Source of the DNA: Gammaproteobacteria bacterium
GTDB taxonomy: Bacteria; Pseudomonadota; Gammaproteobacteria; Competibacterales; Competibacteraceae
Assembly (NCBI GenBank): GCA_020846135.1
Contig: JADLEK010000053.1
Location: 1 to 64,000 of the forward strand
Length of the DNA: 64,000 nt
Reading direction: 5' to 3'
Position numbers and translations under genes: made by a program. Numbering within the stretch: the first letter of the stretch is position 1; each line of letters starts with the position of its first letter. Shown here in pieces: positions 9,468 to 19,456 of this stretch. The notes beneath the pieces were generated by a model. That model was not told where the DNA came from. It worked only from the letters and a program-made list of their open reading frames with translations, and searched no databases.

Positions 9468-10610
9468 TCAATCCAGAGTACGGCGGTAAGTTTTGACCGC
9501 AATCAGCATGACTACCAGGGTAAAGACGATCAGCGGCCACACGCTTGGCCAGGACTCGATCCAGCCGTTGCCCTTGAGCATGATCCCGCGAATCAGGCGG
9601 TTGAAATAGGTTAGCGGCAGGAGATTGCCCAGAACCTGCGCCCATGCGGGCATGCCCTGGAACGGAAACATAAACCCGGAAAGCAGCAGGTTGGGCAGAA
9701 AATAGAAGATCGTGAGCTGCACCGCCTGTAATTGATTCTGCGCCAGTGAGGACAGGGTAATGCCGACCGTCAGGTTCGCCGCCACGAACAATAGCACCAC
9801 GAGATAAACGGCGCCGATATCGCCAAACAGGGGCACGTCGAAAACGAAACGCGCCCCCAGCAGAATGATGGTCGCCTGAATGAGTCCGATGCCGATATAG
9901 GGGAGGATTTTGCCGGTCATGACTTCGAGGGGGGTAGCCGGCATGGCGAGCAGATTTTCCATGGTGCCGCGCTCCCGCTCGCGGGTGATGGCGAGGCTGG
10001 TCATCATCACCATGGTGAGCGCAAGGATGACCCCCATCAGACCCGGCACAACGTTGTACTGGGTGATGTTCTCGGGGTTGTAGAGCTGATGGACCTTGAC
10101 CTCGAAAGGCGCGGGCGCGCCGGCCAGCGGCGCGAGCGGCCCGGTGAGTTCCTTCTGAATCACCGACTGGGTGATGCCGTTGAGGGCGGAGATCGCGGTG
10201 GCGGTGGCGGTAGAGTCGGTGGCGTCGGCTTCGATCAGCAGGGCCGGCCGTTCGCCCCGGAGTAACTGGCGGGTGAATCCGGCGGGGATACTGACTACGA
10301 ACAGTACCTTGCCTTGCGCCAGCGCTTCCCGTCCGGCCGCTTCGTTGGGCAATTCGCCGACGAACTTGAAGTATTCCGAGTTCCGCATCGCCCAGATGAA
10401 GCTGCGGGTGATGGTGGTGTTATCACTGCTGATAATCGCGGTGTCGAGATGCTTGGGGGCGGTGTTAATGGCGTAGCCGAACAGCGCCATCTGGATGATC
10501 GGGAGGCCGACGATCATGGCGAAGGTGACGCGATCGCGGCGGAGTTGCAGGAACTCCTTGCCGACGATGCTCCACCAGCGGCTCAGGGAAAAGCCACCGT
10601 GGCGGCTCAT
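9468..10610 (-). CDS. ABC-2 type efflux permease
   Basis: A 380-residue inner-membrane permease of the ABC-2 family (YbhS/YhhJ-like). A first helix near residues 30-48 (VTFAMIVGLPIIQMALFGYA) is followed by a large periplasmic domain. Five C-terminal helices come next, with the family signature ITRERERGTMENLLAMP. Its start overlaps the ATPase gene by four bases. Only one permease gene is present where E. coli ybhGFSR has two, so it probably acts as a homodimer. It works with the upstream ATPase, HlyD adaptor and NodT channel. Confidence 0.9.
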   Translation of the reverse strand: MSRHGGFSLSRWWSIVGKEFLQLRRDRVTFAMIVGLPIIQMALFGYAINTAPKHLDTAIISSDNTTITRSFIWAMRNSEYFKFVGELPNEAAGREALAQGKVLFVVSIPAGFTRQLLRGERPALLIEADATDSTATATAISALNGITQSVIQKELTGPLAPLAGAPAPFEVKVHQLYNPENITQYNVVPGLMGVILALTMVMMTSLAITRERERGTMENLLAMPATPLEVMTGKILPYIGIGLIQATIILLGARFVFDVPLFGDIGAVYLVVLLFVAANLTVGITLSSLAQNQLQAVQLTIFYFLPNLLLSGFMFPFQGMPAWAQVLGNLLPLTYFNRLIRGIMLKGNGWIESWPSVWPLIVFTLVVMLIAVKTYRRTLD

Positions 10611-11554
10611 GTTTCGCCCCGGAAGTTGTCGGCGGTGCCGCTCATCATATAAATGAAGACATCCTCCAGACCCGTGTCGATCTTCGCGGCGCGCAGCGCT
10701 TTGTCGGCAATGACCGCTTGCACGCTGCGCTCGAGCGCGGCGGCGTCAAGGCCGCTTACATGCAGGCCGTCGCCGAAAATGACCGTTTGATCGACGCCGG
10801 GCTGGTTACGAAGGATGTTCTGTAATTCGATCAGGCGGTCGCCGTAGATGGCCCAACTGCTGAGATTCTGCTGGGCGATAACTTCGGCGGCGGTGCCCTG
10901 CGCCAGCAGCTTCCCGTAGGCGATATAGGCGAGCTTGTGGCAGCGCGAGGCTTCGTCCATGTAGTGGGTGCTGACCAGAACCGAGATGCCGCTAGCTGCG
11001 AGTCCCTGCAACTCGTCCCAGAAATCGCGGCGGGCCTTAGGATCGACGCCGGCGGTGGGTTCGTCGAGCAGGAGCAGTTTCGGGTTGTGCAACATGCAAG
11101 CAGCCAGAGCCATGCGCTGTTTCCAGCCACCGGACAGTTCGCCGGCGAGCTGCCGCGCCCGGCCGGTGAGGCCGAGATCAGCGATGGTCTGGCGAACCGT
11201 TTCGCGGCGGTTGGGGATGCCGTAGATGCGGGCGACGAAGTCAAGGTTCTCGGCGATGGTCAGATCGTCCCAGAAGGAAAAGCGCTGGGTCATATAGCCG
11301 ACGCTGCATTTGATGGCGGCGCTCTGACGCAAAATGTCGTAGCCCAGACAGGTGCCGGAGCCGGAATCGGGTTTGAGCAGGCCGCACATCATGCGGATGG
11401 TGGTGGTTTTGCCGCTGCCGTTCGGGCCGAGAAAGCCGAAGATCTCGCCGCGCCGCACTTGTAACGAGACGTTGTTCACGACGTGTTTTTGGCCGAAGTG
11501 CTTGTGCAAACCCTGCACGTCGATGGCGAAATCAGCGTTGGCAGCGGTCGTCAT
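10607..11554 (-). CDS. ABC transporter ATP-binding protein (efflux)
   Basis: A 315-residue cytoplasmic ATPase. Walker A is GPNGSGKTT, the signature is LSGGWKQR (Trp in place of the usual Gln), Walker B is LLLLDEPTAGVD, and the switch His is in VSTHYMDEA. The C-terminal region of about 75 residues is typical of CcmA/YbhF-type drug exporters. ATG 11554 overlaps the hlyD TGA; a GTG at 11563 is also possible. There is one nucleotide-binding domain, unlike the tandem domains of YbhF or RbbA, so a dimer with the single permease is expected. Confidence 0.93.
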   Translation of the reverse strand: MTTAANADFAIDVQGLHKHFGQKHVVNNVSLQVRRGEIFGFLGPNGSGKTTTIRMMCGLLKPDSGSGTCLGYDILRQSAAIKCSVGYMTQRFSFWDDLTIAENLDFVARIYGIPNRRETVRQTIADLGLTGRARQLAGELSGGWKQRMALAACMLHNPKLLLLDEPTAGVDPKARRDFWDELQGLAASGISVLVSTHYMDEASRCHKLAYIAYGKLLAQGTAAEVIAQQNLSSWAIYGDRLIELQNILRNQPGVDQTVIFGDGLHVSGLDAAALERSVQAVIADKALRAAKIDTGLEDVFIYMMSGTADNFRGET

Positions 11555-12525
11555 TGCAACCACGCTTGCAGGGGCTGTCCGGGGTGAAGCCGGGACGCCT
11601 GGTCAGCCGGGGGCTTGGCGATGATCATGAAGACCAGCTTGGCGCGGGTTTCATTGCTGTAAATCACCGGTGGGGTGTATTCGACTTGTGGGGAAATGAA
11701 GGTGATGCTGGCGGGAATTTCGGCGGCGCAACCGTCGCAGTGAACCTTGATCGGCTGGCCGGGTTTGATCTGGCCCACCACGGTTTCGGGGACGAAGAAG
11801 CGGATTTCCAGATTTTCCGGGGGGAGCATCTGGACGATGGGGCTGCCCGCGGCCACCCATTCGCCTTCACGATACAGCGTGTCGAAGACCAACCCAGCGC
11901 GCGGGGCAACGATGGTTTTTTGTTGCAGCTTCCAGGTCGCTTGCTGGAACGCCGCCCGGTCAGCCTCAACCACTGCGGCTTGGGCCTTGATTTGCTCATC
12001 GCGCCCCGGCAAGGCGGCCACCGCCTGGTTGCTCCGCTGCTGGCGGGCGAGGGCGTCATTGGTTTCCACCGCAGCCCTGGCGGTAATCAAATCGGTGAGC
12101 GCAACACCGCCGGATGCGTATTGGGATTGGTAGCTTTTCAGAATTTCGACCGACTTTTTCTGCTCGGCCATTACCTGGGCAAGCTGGGCGCGAATGACCT
12201 CCACTTCGGGAGGACGCTTGCCGGTTTGCAGATCAGCGAGCCGCGCTTCATCGGCGTGGAGTAACTGCCGGGCCTGCATGGCGGCGGAAGCTTCGGGTTC
12301 CTGATCGAGCGCAAACAGCGGATGGTTGACCGCGACGCTGTCGCCACGGGTCACTCCCAGGTGTTCGAGTCGCCCGCTTTGGGGTGACGCGACATAAACG
12401 AACTGGCCTTCGACATAGCCTTGGTAGCTAGTGTCGGGTTTTCGGTCACAACCCGACGACAGCGCCGCGAGTAATGCCGCGAGTCCATAGAGCGAAAGTC
12501 TGAAGCGCAGGTTAAAGGCGTTCAT
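11551..12525 (-). CDS. HlyD/EmrA-family membrane-fusion (periplasmic adaptor) protein
   Basis: A 324-residue periplasmic adaptor. The N-terminal signal contains LSSGC, so it may be lipidated. A first lipoyl half-motif (GYVEGQFVYVASPQSGRL) is followed by a coiled-coil hairpin of about 120 residues rich in Gln, Ala and Glu. The second lipoyl half (IVAPRAGLVFDTLYREG) and a beta-barrel domain complete the YbhG-like architecture. It is the first gene of the operon hlyD-ATPase-permease-nodT, all overlapping or within ten bases. It bridges the inner-membrane ABC pump and the NodT channel. Confidence 0.9.
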   Translation of the reverse strand: MNAFNLRFRLSLYGLAALLAALSSGCDRKPDTSYQGYVEGQFVYVASPQSGRLEHLGVTRGDSVAVNHPLFALDQEPEASAAMQARQLLHADEARLADLQTGKRPPEVEVIRAQLAQVMAEQKKSVEILKSYQSQYASGGVALTDLITARAAVETNDALARQQRSNQAVAALPGRDEQIKAQAAVVEADRAAFQQATWKLQQKTIVAPRAGLVFDTLYREGEWVAAGSPIVQMLPPENLEIRFFVPETVVGQIKPGQPIKVHCDGCAAEIPASITFISPQVEYTPPVIYSNETRAKLVFMIIAKPPADQASRLHPGQPLQAWLQ

Positions 12526-12543
12526 GGGGGAGTCTCGCTGAGG

Positions 12544-12572
12544 TTGGTCAGCAAATCGTGAACGCTAACCAA
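12544..12572. promoter_or_regulatory. Near-perfect inverted repeat upstream of the efflux operon
   Basis: TTGGTCAGC at 12544-12552 and GCTAACCAA at 12564-12572 pair with one mismatch around an 11-base spacer. It sits 19-47 bases before the hlyD start. The position suits an operator for a TetR- or MarR-type repressor, but no regulator gene is adjacent. It may also be chance. Confidence 0.3.
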
Positions 12573-12650
12573 GCGGTTTGATCCTTCACTGCTGCTCTGG
12601 TCAATGATCCGGCGCTGCGTCTCAGCCAGGCTAACGCCAGTATTTTTCAC

Positions 12651-14795
12651 TCACGTCTTCCGGTACGCCTCGACCACATTGTGCAACTGGCTGATCTTGT
12701 CCAGCACCCGGCTGAGTTGCACCACATCGGTAATTTCCAGAGTCAGTCCCATCCGGGCAATGGAGGTGTCCCGGTCAGTCAGGGTGTTCGCGCCCAGCAC
12801 GTTGACCTGATCGTTGGCCAGCACCGACGTGATATCGCGCAGCAACCCGGAACGGTCATAGGCGATGATCATGATGTCCACCGGATAGGTGGCCGGAGTC
12901 TCGCCCCAACTCACTTCGATCACCCGTTCGTGATGCTGGCTGGCCAGTCCCAGTAGATTGGCGCAATCCTGGCGGTGAATGGTGACGCCCCGCCCCTGAG
13001 TGATGTAGCCGGCAATCGGTTCAAACGGCGCGGGCTGGCAACAATGCGCCATCTGGGTCATCAGCCGCCCGACCCCACGAATCTGCACATCGCCGCCCTT
13101 GCCCGGTTCAACCGGCTTGGCCTTGCGAGTCACCGGCAGACTGTCGCCATGCATCGGCGCGCTCGAGATCAGTTCGGGAATCCGGGCAATCACTTGCGCA
13201 GTGGTCAACGCGCCATGACCAATCGTGGCGAACAGTTCATCCGGCTTGGCGAAGTGGAGCTTTTCCGCCACTTTCTCCAGCTTGATCTGGCGCACGCCGA
13301 GCCGCTGGAACTCTTTTTCCAGCGCGGCGCGCCCGGCAGCGATGTTCTTGTCCTGATCCTGCTGGATGAACCATTGGCGGATTTTAGCCCGCGCCCGGTT
13401 GCTTTTGACATAGCCCAGATGCGGACTGAGCCAGTCGCGGCTGGGGCCGCCGCTCTTGGCGGTCAGTACGTCCACCTGTTCGCCGTTCTTGAGTTCGTAG
13501 GTCAGCGGCACAATCCGGCCATTGACCTTGGCCCCCCGGCAGCGATGGCCGACTTCGGTATGGACGTGATAGGCGAAGTCCAGCGGAGTCGCGCCCTGTG
13601 GCAGTTCAACAATCGCGCCCTTGGGGGTAATCGCGTACACCCGATCCTGGAACGCCTCGGCCTTGAACCGCTCCAGCAGATCGCCGTCGTCGCTGTCGTC
13701 TTCGCGGTATTCCAGCATCTGCCGCAGCCAGGCGATTTGTTGGGCGGTGGCGTCGCCCGGCCCGCCGCCTTCCTTGTAACGCCAATGGGCGGCGACCCCC
13801 AGTTCGGCGTTCTGGTGCATGTCGAAGGTGCGGATTTGCACCTCGACCGCCCGCCCCTCCGGCCCGATCACGGCGGTATGCAGCGATTGATAGCCATTCG
13901 GTTTGGGATGGGCGATGTAGTCATCGAACTCGCGGTGAATATGGTTCCACAGGGTATGGGCGACCCCCAGCGCGGCGTAGCAGTCGCTGACCGAGTCCAC
14001 CATCACCCGCACCGCCCGCACATCGAAAATCTGCTCAAAAGACAGCTTCTTGCGCTGCATCTTGCGCCAGATGCTGTAGATGTGCTTGACCCGGCCGCTG
14101 ACCTCGGTATGAAGACCGACCTGTTGCAAGTGGTCGCGCAGTTCAGCAATCAACTGATCAATATAGTGTTCGCGGTCGGTGCGGCGTTGGTCGAGGGCGG
14201 TAGCGATCTGCTTGTAGGTCACCGGGTCCAGATAACGCAATGCCAGGTCTTCCATTTCCCACTTGATCCGGCCAATGCCGAGCCGGTTGGCCAGCGGCGA
14301 GAAGATGTCCAGGGTTTCCTTAGCCATCCGCCGCTGTTCTTCAGCGGGCCGCTGACCCAGTCGACGCAAATCATGCAGGCGCATGGTCAGCTTGATCAGC
14401 ACCACTCGCACATCCTGGGCCATCGCCAGCAGCATTTTCCGCAGGCTTTCCAGTTGCCGCCCGGCATGTTGGGCGCTCTGGTGCAATTCGCTGATCGCGT
14501 CAAGTTTAGTGATGCTGGCTGTCAGTCGCGCAATTCCGGCGCCAAACTCATCCTGCACTGCGGTCGGTTTAAGGTCGCCCGCAGCTACCAGTTCATGCAG
14601 CAGTGCGGCGGCCACGACCTCGTGATCCATGCCCAAATCGGCCAGCAAATCAGCGACTGCCAGTTCCGGCTCGCCACTGCGGGCGTAGGCGCTGCGGACG
14701 ATCTCGATCTGGGCTGGCGTCCAGGGAACGGGCCGGGTTTGGAGCCAGGTATCGAAATCAGCGCCGGCCAGCGCGGTTTGTCGGGAACTGACCAT
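12651..14795 (-). CDS. relA: GTP pyrophosphokinase RelA (monofunctional (p)ppGpp synthetase)
   Basis: A 714-residue RelA/SpoT homologue that makes (p)ppGpp on stalled ribosomes. The N-terminal hydrolase region is degenerate: the HD motif reads LLHELV, with Glu in place of Asp. The synthetase domain (about 220-340) has EFDDYIAHPKPNGYQS, the EXDD form typical of synthetase-only RelA rather than the RXKD form of bifunctional SpoT/Rel. A TGS domain (VYAITPKGAIVELPQG) and a C-terminal ACT domain (VDIMIIAYDRSGLLRDI) follow. ATG 14795 gives MVSSRQ, close to the E. coli start, with GGA well placed. ATG 14801 is an alternative. Length is slightly below E. coli RelA (744). Confidence 0.93.
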   Translation of the reverse strand: MVSSRQTALAGADFDTWLQTRPVPWTPAQIEIVRSAYARSGEPELAVADLLADLGMDHEVVAAALLHELVAAGDLKPTAVQDEFGAGIARLTASITKLDAISELHQSAQHAGRQLESLRKMLLAMAQDVRVVLIKLTMRLHDLRRLGQRPAEEQRRMAKETLDIFSPLANRLGIGRIKWEMEDLALRYLDPVTYKQIATALDQRRTDREHYIDQLIAELRDHLQQVGLHTEVSGRVKHIYSIWRKMQRKKLSFEQIFDVRAVRVMVDSVSDCYAALGVAHTLWNHIHREFDDYIAHPKPNGYQSLHTAVIGPEGRAVEVQIRTFDMHQNAELGVAAHWRYKEGGGPGDATAQQIAWLRQMLEYREDDSDDGDLLERFKAEAFQDRVYAITPKGAIVELPQGATPLDFAYHVHTEVGHRCRGAKVNGRIVPLTYELKNGEQVDVLTAKSGGPSRDWLSPHLGYVKSNRARAKIRQWFIQQDQDKNIAAGRAALEKEFQRLGVRQIKLEKVAEKLHFAKPDELFATIGHGALTTAQVIARIPELISSAPMHGDSLPVTRKAKPVEPGKGGDVQIRGVGRLMTQMAHCCQPAPFEPIAGYITQGRGVTIHRQDCANLLGLASQHHERVIEVSWGETPATYPVDIMIIAYDRSGLLRDITSVLANDQVNVLGANTLTDRDTSIARMGLTLEITDVVQLSRVLDKISQLHNVVEAYRKT

Positions 14796-14882
14796 GAGCA
14801 TGTCCAGAATGAAAGTTCGACAACGGCTTTACGCCCGCAACCGGCAGGGCTGGCGGAGCGAACGACGGGGGATTTAAGGCGG

Positions 14883-14910
14883 AAAACCCTTCTCCGGTCG
14901 GGGAGAAGGG
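14883..14910 (-). terminator. Intrinsic terminator after the haem c lipoprotein gene
   Basis: CCCTTCTCC (14887-14895) and GGAGAAGGG (14902-14910) form a nine-pair stem. Read on the minus strand it is followed by four T residues (14886-14883). It lies 18 bases after the cytochrome stop and before relA, so relA should have its own promoter. Confidence 0.7.
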
Positions 14911-14928
14911 TAGGCGCAGCAGCAGTGC

Positions 14929-15324
14929 CTAGTTATTCTTGGCGCCCTGATCGACCCACTTGCGGATCAAGACCAGTTTTTCTTCCGGCAGCTTGACCTT
15001 GCCATGCGGCATCTGGATCGAGGGATTAACCCCGGGACGGCCTTCGATCAGCCGATTGAGGGTGCTATTGAGGCTCTGACCGGCGATGATAACCGGTCCC
15101 ATCTTGGTGCCTTTCATCAGCCCTTCATAGGTGTCAACCGCCAGCCCGCTTTTCTGGTAGCCGTCACCGGTGGGCGGGGTATGGCACTCGGCGCAACTCG
15201 TCTTGAGAATCGGATACACGTCTTTCTGAAAGCTAACCGGCTTGTCCGGTTTTTCTGCGGAACAGCCCACCAGTGCTAACGATCCGAGAATCAGGGCGGA
15301 TGCCAACAGTTTATGCGCGTTCAT
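14929..15324 (-). CDS. Monohaem c-type cytochrome lipoprotein, planctomycete-type domain
   Basis: A 131-residue exported protein. The signal peptide ends in the lipobox LALVGC at residues 16-21, so it is probably anchored to a membrane. One haem c site, CAECH, is at residues 44-48, preceded by FQKDVYPILKTS, the usual start of the planctomycete cytochrome C-like domain. It ends with KLPEEKLVLIRKWVDQGA. A Met in IQMPHGKVKLP is a candidate distal ligand. The ATG at 15324 is chosen for the signal peptide; upstream in-frame sequence is not protein-like. It is a single-gene unit with a terminator. The electron partner is unknown. Confidence 0.82.
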   Translation of the reverse strand: MNAHKLLASALILGSLALVGCSAEKPDKPVSFQKDVYPILKTSCAECHTPPTGDGYQKSGLAVDTYEGLMKGTKMGPVIIAGQSLNSTLNRLIEGRPGVNPSIQMPHGKVKLPEEKLVLIRKWVDQGAKNN

Positions 15325-15468
15325 GGATGGTCCTTTGGGGCAATTTTGACGGAGTTCAACCAGGTTTGGATGATTCAACGATGATTTTATCAGACTGCGG
15401 GGAGATGGGGATGCTGCAATGATGCAAATCCTCCGCTGGATGTCCGGAGTACGGCAGACCGATCCGCC

Positions 15469-15497
15469 CTTGAAATTTCCGCCTTTAACCCCCACCT
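15469..15497 (+). promoter_or_regulatory. Candidate sigma-32 heat-shock promoter for grpE
   Basis: CTTGAA at 15469-15474, a 15-base spacer, then CCCCA beginning at 15490. This matches the sigma-32 consensus (CTTGAA / CCCCATNT) well apart from the 3' end of the -10. It lies about 60 bases before the grpE ATG. Heat-shock control of grpE-dnaK is well established in Gammaproteobacteria. Confidence 0.6.
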
Positions 15498-15559
15498 CCC
15501 GACTAACAGGCGCACGCGCCGCCCGACCGAATATGCAAGAGTGACGGAGAACCCGACCC

Positions 15560-16177
15560 ATGCCCCCCACTGAACCGACCCTTGATCCCCGCGCCCACCC
15601 GGAAGCTGTCGAAACAACGCATCCCTTCGCAGAACTTGCGGCCGCGCAGGATGCTGAGGAAGACCTGGAAATTCTGATGAGTCGCGAGGAGATCGACACA
15701 TTGCAACGGGAACTCGACCAGGCGCTGGCTAAGGCTGATGAACACTGGAAACTCTATCTGAGCGCTCATGCCGAGATGGAAAACCTGCGTAAGCGCGCCG
15801 AGCGCGATGTACAGAATGCCCACAAATTCGCTCTGGAGCGGTTTTTTGGGGAATTGCTGCCGGTGCGCGATAGCCTGGAACTGGGGCTGGCGGCGGCGGA
15901 TGGCGCAACCGAGGTGGCGCACTTGCGGGCCGGGCTGGAATTGACTCTGAAACAACTGGCGGCAGCGATGGAAAAATCCGGCGCCCGCGAAGTGAATCCG
16001 GCGATCGGCGTCAAATTCAATCCTACCGAACATGAAGCGATGGCGATGATGCCCACCGATCAGCAAGAACCCAATACCGTCGCGCAGGTAGTTCAAAAGG
16101 GCTATCAGTTAAACGAACGGCTGATTCGTCCCGCCAAGGTCATTGTCGCCCAGGCCCCGCCCAAACCGGCTGGCTAA
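15560..16177 (+). CDS. grpE: Nucleotide exchange factor GrpE
   Basis: A 205-residue homodimeric co-chaperone that releases ADP from DnaK. An acidic, disordered N-terminus is followed by a long coiled coil (about 35-95) containing AEMENLRKRAERD. The four-helix region and C-terminal beta-wing end in the GrpE signature VVQKGYQLNERLIRPAKVIV. It is first in grpE-dnaK-dnaJ, with dnaK 99 bases downstream, and is preceded by a sigma-32-like promoter. Confidence 0.96.
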   Translation: MPPTEPTLDPRAHPEAVETTHPFAELAAAQDAEEDLEILMSREEIDTLQRELDQALAKADEHWKLYLSAHAEMENLRKRAERDVQNAHKFALERFFGELLPVRDSLELGLAAADGATEVAHLRAGLELTLKQLAAAMEKSGAREVNPAIGVKFNPTEHEAMAMMPTDQQEPNTVAQVVQKGYQLNERLIRPAKVIVAQAPPKPAG

Positions 16178-16276
16178 ATCCGAATTCACCCTATTGAAAA
16201 CCTGCTGCGTTGCCCCCACATTCCAAGGCAGCGAAGGTTTAACCACACCAAATTTCAAGTTCAGCGAGCGTAACCC

Positions 16277-18220
16277 ATGAGTACCAGCACCATTATCGGC
16301 ATTGACTTGGGCACCACCAATTCCTGCGTAGCGATTATGGAAGGCGGCAAGCCCCGGGTCATCGAAAACAGCGAAGGCGACCGGACCACCCCGTCCATCG
16401 TCGCCTTTATGGAAGATGGCGAAATCACCGTCGGCCAGCCAGCCAAGCGCCAGGCGGTCACTAACCCGCACAACACCCTGTTTGCAGTCAAGCGGCTGAT
16501 TGGTCGCCGCTTTATTGAGCCGGAAGTCCAAAAGGACATTAACCTAGTTCCCTATAACATCGTCAAGAATGAGAATGGCGATGCCTGGGTCGAGGCGCAC
16601 GGCAAGAAAATGGCCCCGCCGGAAATTTCGGCTCGGGTGCTGATGAAGATGAGGAAGACCGCCGAAGATTATCTCGGCCACCCAGTCACCGAGGCGGTGA
16701 TCACGGTGCCGGCCTACTTCAACGACAGCCAGCGCCAGGCGACCAAGGATGCCGGGCGGATCGCCGGGCTGGAAGTGAAACGGATCATCAACGAACCCAC
16801 CGCAGCGGCGCTGGCTTTTGGCATGGACAAGTCCAGCGCCAAGGATCGCAAGATCGCGGTTTACGACCTGGGCGGCGGCACTTTCGACGTTTCGATCATC
16901 GAAATCGCCGAGGTGGATGGCGAGAAGCAGTTCGAGGTGCTATCGACCAATGGCGACACCTTTCTCGGCGGCGAAGACTTCGACAAGCGGATCATTGATC
17001 ACCTGATCGAACAGTTTCAGCGCGAGTCCGGGATCAATCTGACCAGTGACCCACTGGCCCTGCAACGGCTCAAGGAAGCGGCGGAAAAAGCCAAGATCGA
17101 ACTTTCCTCCAGCCAGCAGAGTGAAATCAATCTGCCCTACATCACCGCGGACAAGAGCGGGCCGAAGCATCTGAATTTGAAGCTGACCCGCGCCAAGCTG
17201 GAATCACTGGTTGAGGATCTGGTGGATAAAACCATGGGTCCCTGCCGGACCGCGTTGAAAGATGCGGGACTGAGCGTCGGCCAGATCGACGACGTGCTGC
17301 TGGTCGGCGGCCAGACCCGGATGCCCAAGGTGCAGGAGAAGGTGCGCGAGTTCTTCGGCAAGGAGCCGCGCAAGGACGTGAATCCCGACGAAGCGGTCGC
17401 AGTCGGCGCGGCGATTCAGGGCGGGGTGTTGGGTGGCCAGGTCAAGGATGTGCTGCTGCTCGACGTAACGCCGCTGAGTCTGGGCATCGAAACCCTCGGC
17501 GGGGTGATGACCAAGCTGATCGAGAAGAACACTACCATCCCGACCAAGGCCCAGCAGACCTTCTCGACCGCTGATGACAACCAGACCGCGGTCACGGTGC
17601 ATGTCATGCAGGGCGAGCGCGAGATGGCTCAGGCCAACAAGTCGCTGGGCAAATTCGACTTGCAGGATATTCCGCCGGCCCCACGCGGGGTACCGCAGAT
17701 CGAAGTTACCTTCGACATCGACGCCAACGGCATTCTGCATGTGTCGGCCAAGGACAAGGCTACCGGCAAGGAAAACCGGATTGTGATCAAGGCGTCATCC
17801 GGGCTGTCCGAGGATGAGATCAAGCGGATGGTTGGCGATGCCGAGGCCCATGCCGAGGAAGACAAGAAGTTCCACGAACTGGTCAACGTCCGCAATCAAG
17901 CTGAAAACCTGATCCATGCCACCGAGAAGACCCTGCGCGATCTGGGCGACAAGGTGGAAGGCAGCGAGCGTTCGGCGATTGAAGCGGCGATCAGCGATCT
18001 GCGGACGACTGCTAAAACCGACAACAAGAGCGCGATCGAAGCCAAGACCCGCACCTTGGGTGAGGTCTCCGGTAAGTTGGCTGAACGGGTTTATGCGCAG
18101 GCCGGTGGCGGATCCGAAGGCGGCGGCGGGCCGGAGGGGCCGGGTGGACCAAGCGGTCACGGCCATAAACCCGCCGATGATGGCGTGGTCGATGCCGAAT
18201 TTGAGGAAGTAAAGAAGTAA
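16277..18220 (+). CDS. dnaK: Molecular chaperone DnaK (Hsp70)
   Basis: A 647-residue Hsp70. The N-terminal nucleotide-binding domain has [13 protein letters not shown] and [13 protein letters not shown]. The interdomain linker is [17 protein letters not shown]. The substrate-binding beta-domain, helical lid and Gly-rich tail end in the acidic motif DAEFEEVKK. Length is close to E. coli DnaK (638). It acts with GrpE upstream and DnaJ downstream in folding and heat-shock control. A hairpin with a T-run after the stop separates it from dnaJ. Confidence 0.98.
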   Translation: MSTSTIIGIDLGTTNSCVAIMEGGKPRVIENSEGDRTTPSIVAFMEDGEITVGQPAKRQAVTNPHNTLFAVKRLIGRRFIEPEVQKDINLVPYNIVKNENGDAWVEAHGKKMAPPEISARVLMKMRKTAEDYLGHPVTEAVITVPAYFNDSQRQATKDAGRIAGLEVKRIINEPTAAALAFGMDKSSAKDRKIAVYDLGGGTFDVSIIEIAEVDGEKQFEVLSTNGDTFLGGEDFDKRIIDHLIEQFQRESGINLTSDPLALQRLKEAAEKAKIELSSSQQSEINLPYITADKSGPKHLNLKLTRAKLESLVEDLVDKTMGPCRTALKDAGLSVGQIDDVLLVGGQTRMPKVQEKVREFFGKEPRKDVNPDEAVAVGAAIQGGVLGGQVKDVLLLDVTPLSLGIETLGGVMTKLIEKNTTIPTKAQQTFSTADDNQTAVTVHVMQGEREMAQANKSLGKFDLQDIPPAPRGVPQIEVTFDIDANGILHVSAKDKATGKENRIVIKASSGLSEDEIKRMVGDAEAHAEEDKKFHELVNVRNQAENLIHATEKTLRDLGDKVEGSERSAIEAAISDLRTTAKTDNKSAIEAKTRTLGEVSGKLAERVYAQAGGGSEGGGGPEGPGGPSGHGHKPADDGVVDAEFEEVKK

Positions 18221-18245
18221 CGATTTCGGCTAAGATAAATGGTCA

Positions 18246-18278
18246 ATCCGGGAACGCATGACGCATTCCCGGATTTTT
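18246..18278 (+). terminator. Intrinsic terminator/attenuator between dnaK and dnaJ
   Basis: ATCCGGGAA (18246-18254) and TTCCCGGAT (18266-18274) form a nine-pair stem, followed by TTTT (18275-18278) so the run reads ATTTTT. Placed in the dnaK-dnaJ gap, it should lower read-through so that DnaJ is made at a lower level than DnaK, unless dnaJ has its own promoter. Confidence 0.72.
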
Positions 18279-18325
18279 GGTTTCTGGATCGGCACAACCC
18301 GGCAAATGCCTGTAGACGTAAAACC

Positions 18326-19456
18326 ATGGCCAAACGCGATTATTACGAAACCCTCAATCTGACCCGCAACGCCAGCGAAGCTGAAGTCAAGCAGGCTTAC
18401 CGGCGACTGGCGATGAAGCATCACCCCGACCGCAACCCCGGCGATCAGGTTTCAGAAGACAAATTCAAGGAAGCCAAAGAAGCCTATGAGGTGTTAAGCG
18501 ATCAGCGCAAGCGGGCGGCTTATGACCAGTTTGGCCATGCCGGGGTCGATCATTCGGCGGGCGGCGGTGGCGGGTTTGGCAACGCCGCTGATCTGGGCGA
18601 TATTTTTGGCGGGGTATTCCGCGATATTTTCGGGGCTGGGCGCGGCAGTGGGCAGGCCGGTTACCGGGGCGCAGATTTGCGCTACCCCCTGGATTTAAGT
18701 CTGGAAGAGGCGGTTTTCGGCACCACCGCCAAGATCAAGGCGCCAACCTTGGTGACTTGCGCGACCTGCGCCGGCAATGGGGCCAAGCCCGGCACCAAAC
18801 CGACCGCCTGCCCCACCTGTCGCGGGGTCGGCCAGGTGCGGATGCAGCAAGGGTTCTTTTCGATCCAGCAGACCTGCCCGCGCTGTCAGGGCCGTGGCAC
18901 GATTATTCCCGAACCGTGTGAAACCTGTCGGGGCGCGGGCCGGGTCGAGGAGCAGAAAACCCTGTCGGTCAAGGTGCCGGCCGGGGTGGATAACGGCGAC
19001 CGGATTCGGCTGGCCGGGGAAGGCGAAGCGGGTGAACAGAGCGGGCCAGCCGGGGATCTGTATGTGCAAATCCGGGTCAAGCCACATCCGATTTTCACCC
19101 GCGAGGACAGCGATCTGTATTGCGACGTGCCGATCAGTTTCACGGCGGCGGCGCTGGGCGGGGAACTGGAAGCGCCGACTCTGGATGGACGGGTCAACCT
19201 GAAAATCCCGTCGGAAACCCAGACCGGCAAGGTGTTCAGATTGCGCGGCAAGGGCGTCAAACCGGTGCGGGGCGGCGCGACCGGCGATCTGCTGTGCCGG
19301 GTTGTCGTCGAAACGCCGGTTAATTTGACCAAGGAGCAGAAAGAGTTATTGCAGAAACTGGCTGAGACCATGGAGGCTAGCGACAAGCAACATACCCCGC
19401 AGGAAGGCAGTTGGCTGGATGGGGTCAAGAAGTTCTTTGAGGAGATGAAGTTCTAA
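18326..19456 (+). CDS. dnaJ: Chaperone DnaJ (Hsp40, class A)
   Basis: A 376-residue co-chaperone that loads substrates on DnaK and stimulates its ATPase. The J-domain (residues 5-70) has the HPD motif in [12 protein letters not shown] Gly/Phe-rich linker follows. The four zinc-ribbon repeats are [24 protein letters not shown] and CETCRGAG. Two C-terminal beta domains close the protein. ATG 18326 (MAKRDYYE) is the standard start. Remnants of foreign genes begin immediately after its stop. Confidence 0.97.
   Translation: MAKRDYYETLNLTRNASEAEVKQAYRRLAMKHHPDRNPGDQVSEDKFKEAKEAYEVLSDQRKRAAYDQFGHAGVDHSAGGGGGFGNAADLGDIFGGVFRDIFGAGRGSGQAGYRGADLRYPLDLSLEEAVFGTTAKIKAPTLVTCATCAGNGAKPGTKPTACPTCRGVGQVRMQQGFFSIQQTCPRCQGRGTIIPEPCETCRGAGRVEEQKTLSVKVPAGVDNGDRIRLAGEGEAGEQSGPAGDLYVQIRVKPHPIFTREDSDLYCDVPISFTAAALGGELEAPTLDGRVNLKIPSETQTGKVFRLRGKGVKPVRGGATGDLLCRVVVETPVNLTKEQKELLQKLAETMEASDKQHTPQEGSWLDGVKKFFEEMKF

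Noticed and set aside
12651-14795. Bifunctional SpoT/Rel enzyme
   Set aside because: The HD motif is degenerate (HE) and the synthetase motif is EFDD rather than RXKD, so the synthetase-only RelA reading is better.
12975-14996. 673-codon open frame on the plus strand
   Set aside because: It lies antisense to relA, whose domains and motifs are unmistakable. Its product has no recognisable domain; long shadow frames are expected in GC-rich coding sequence.
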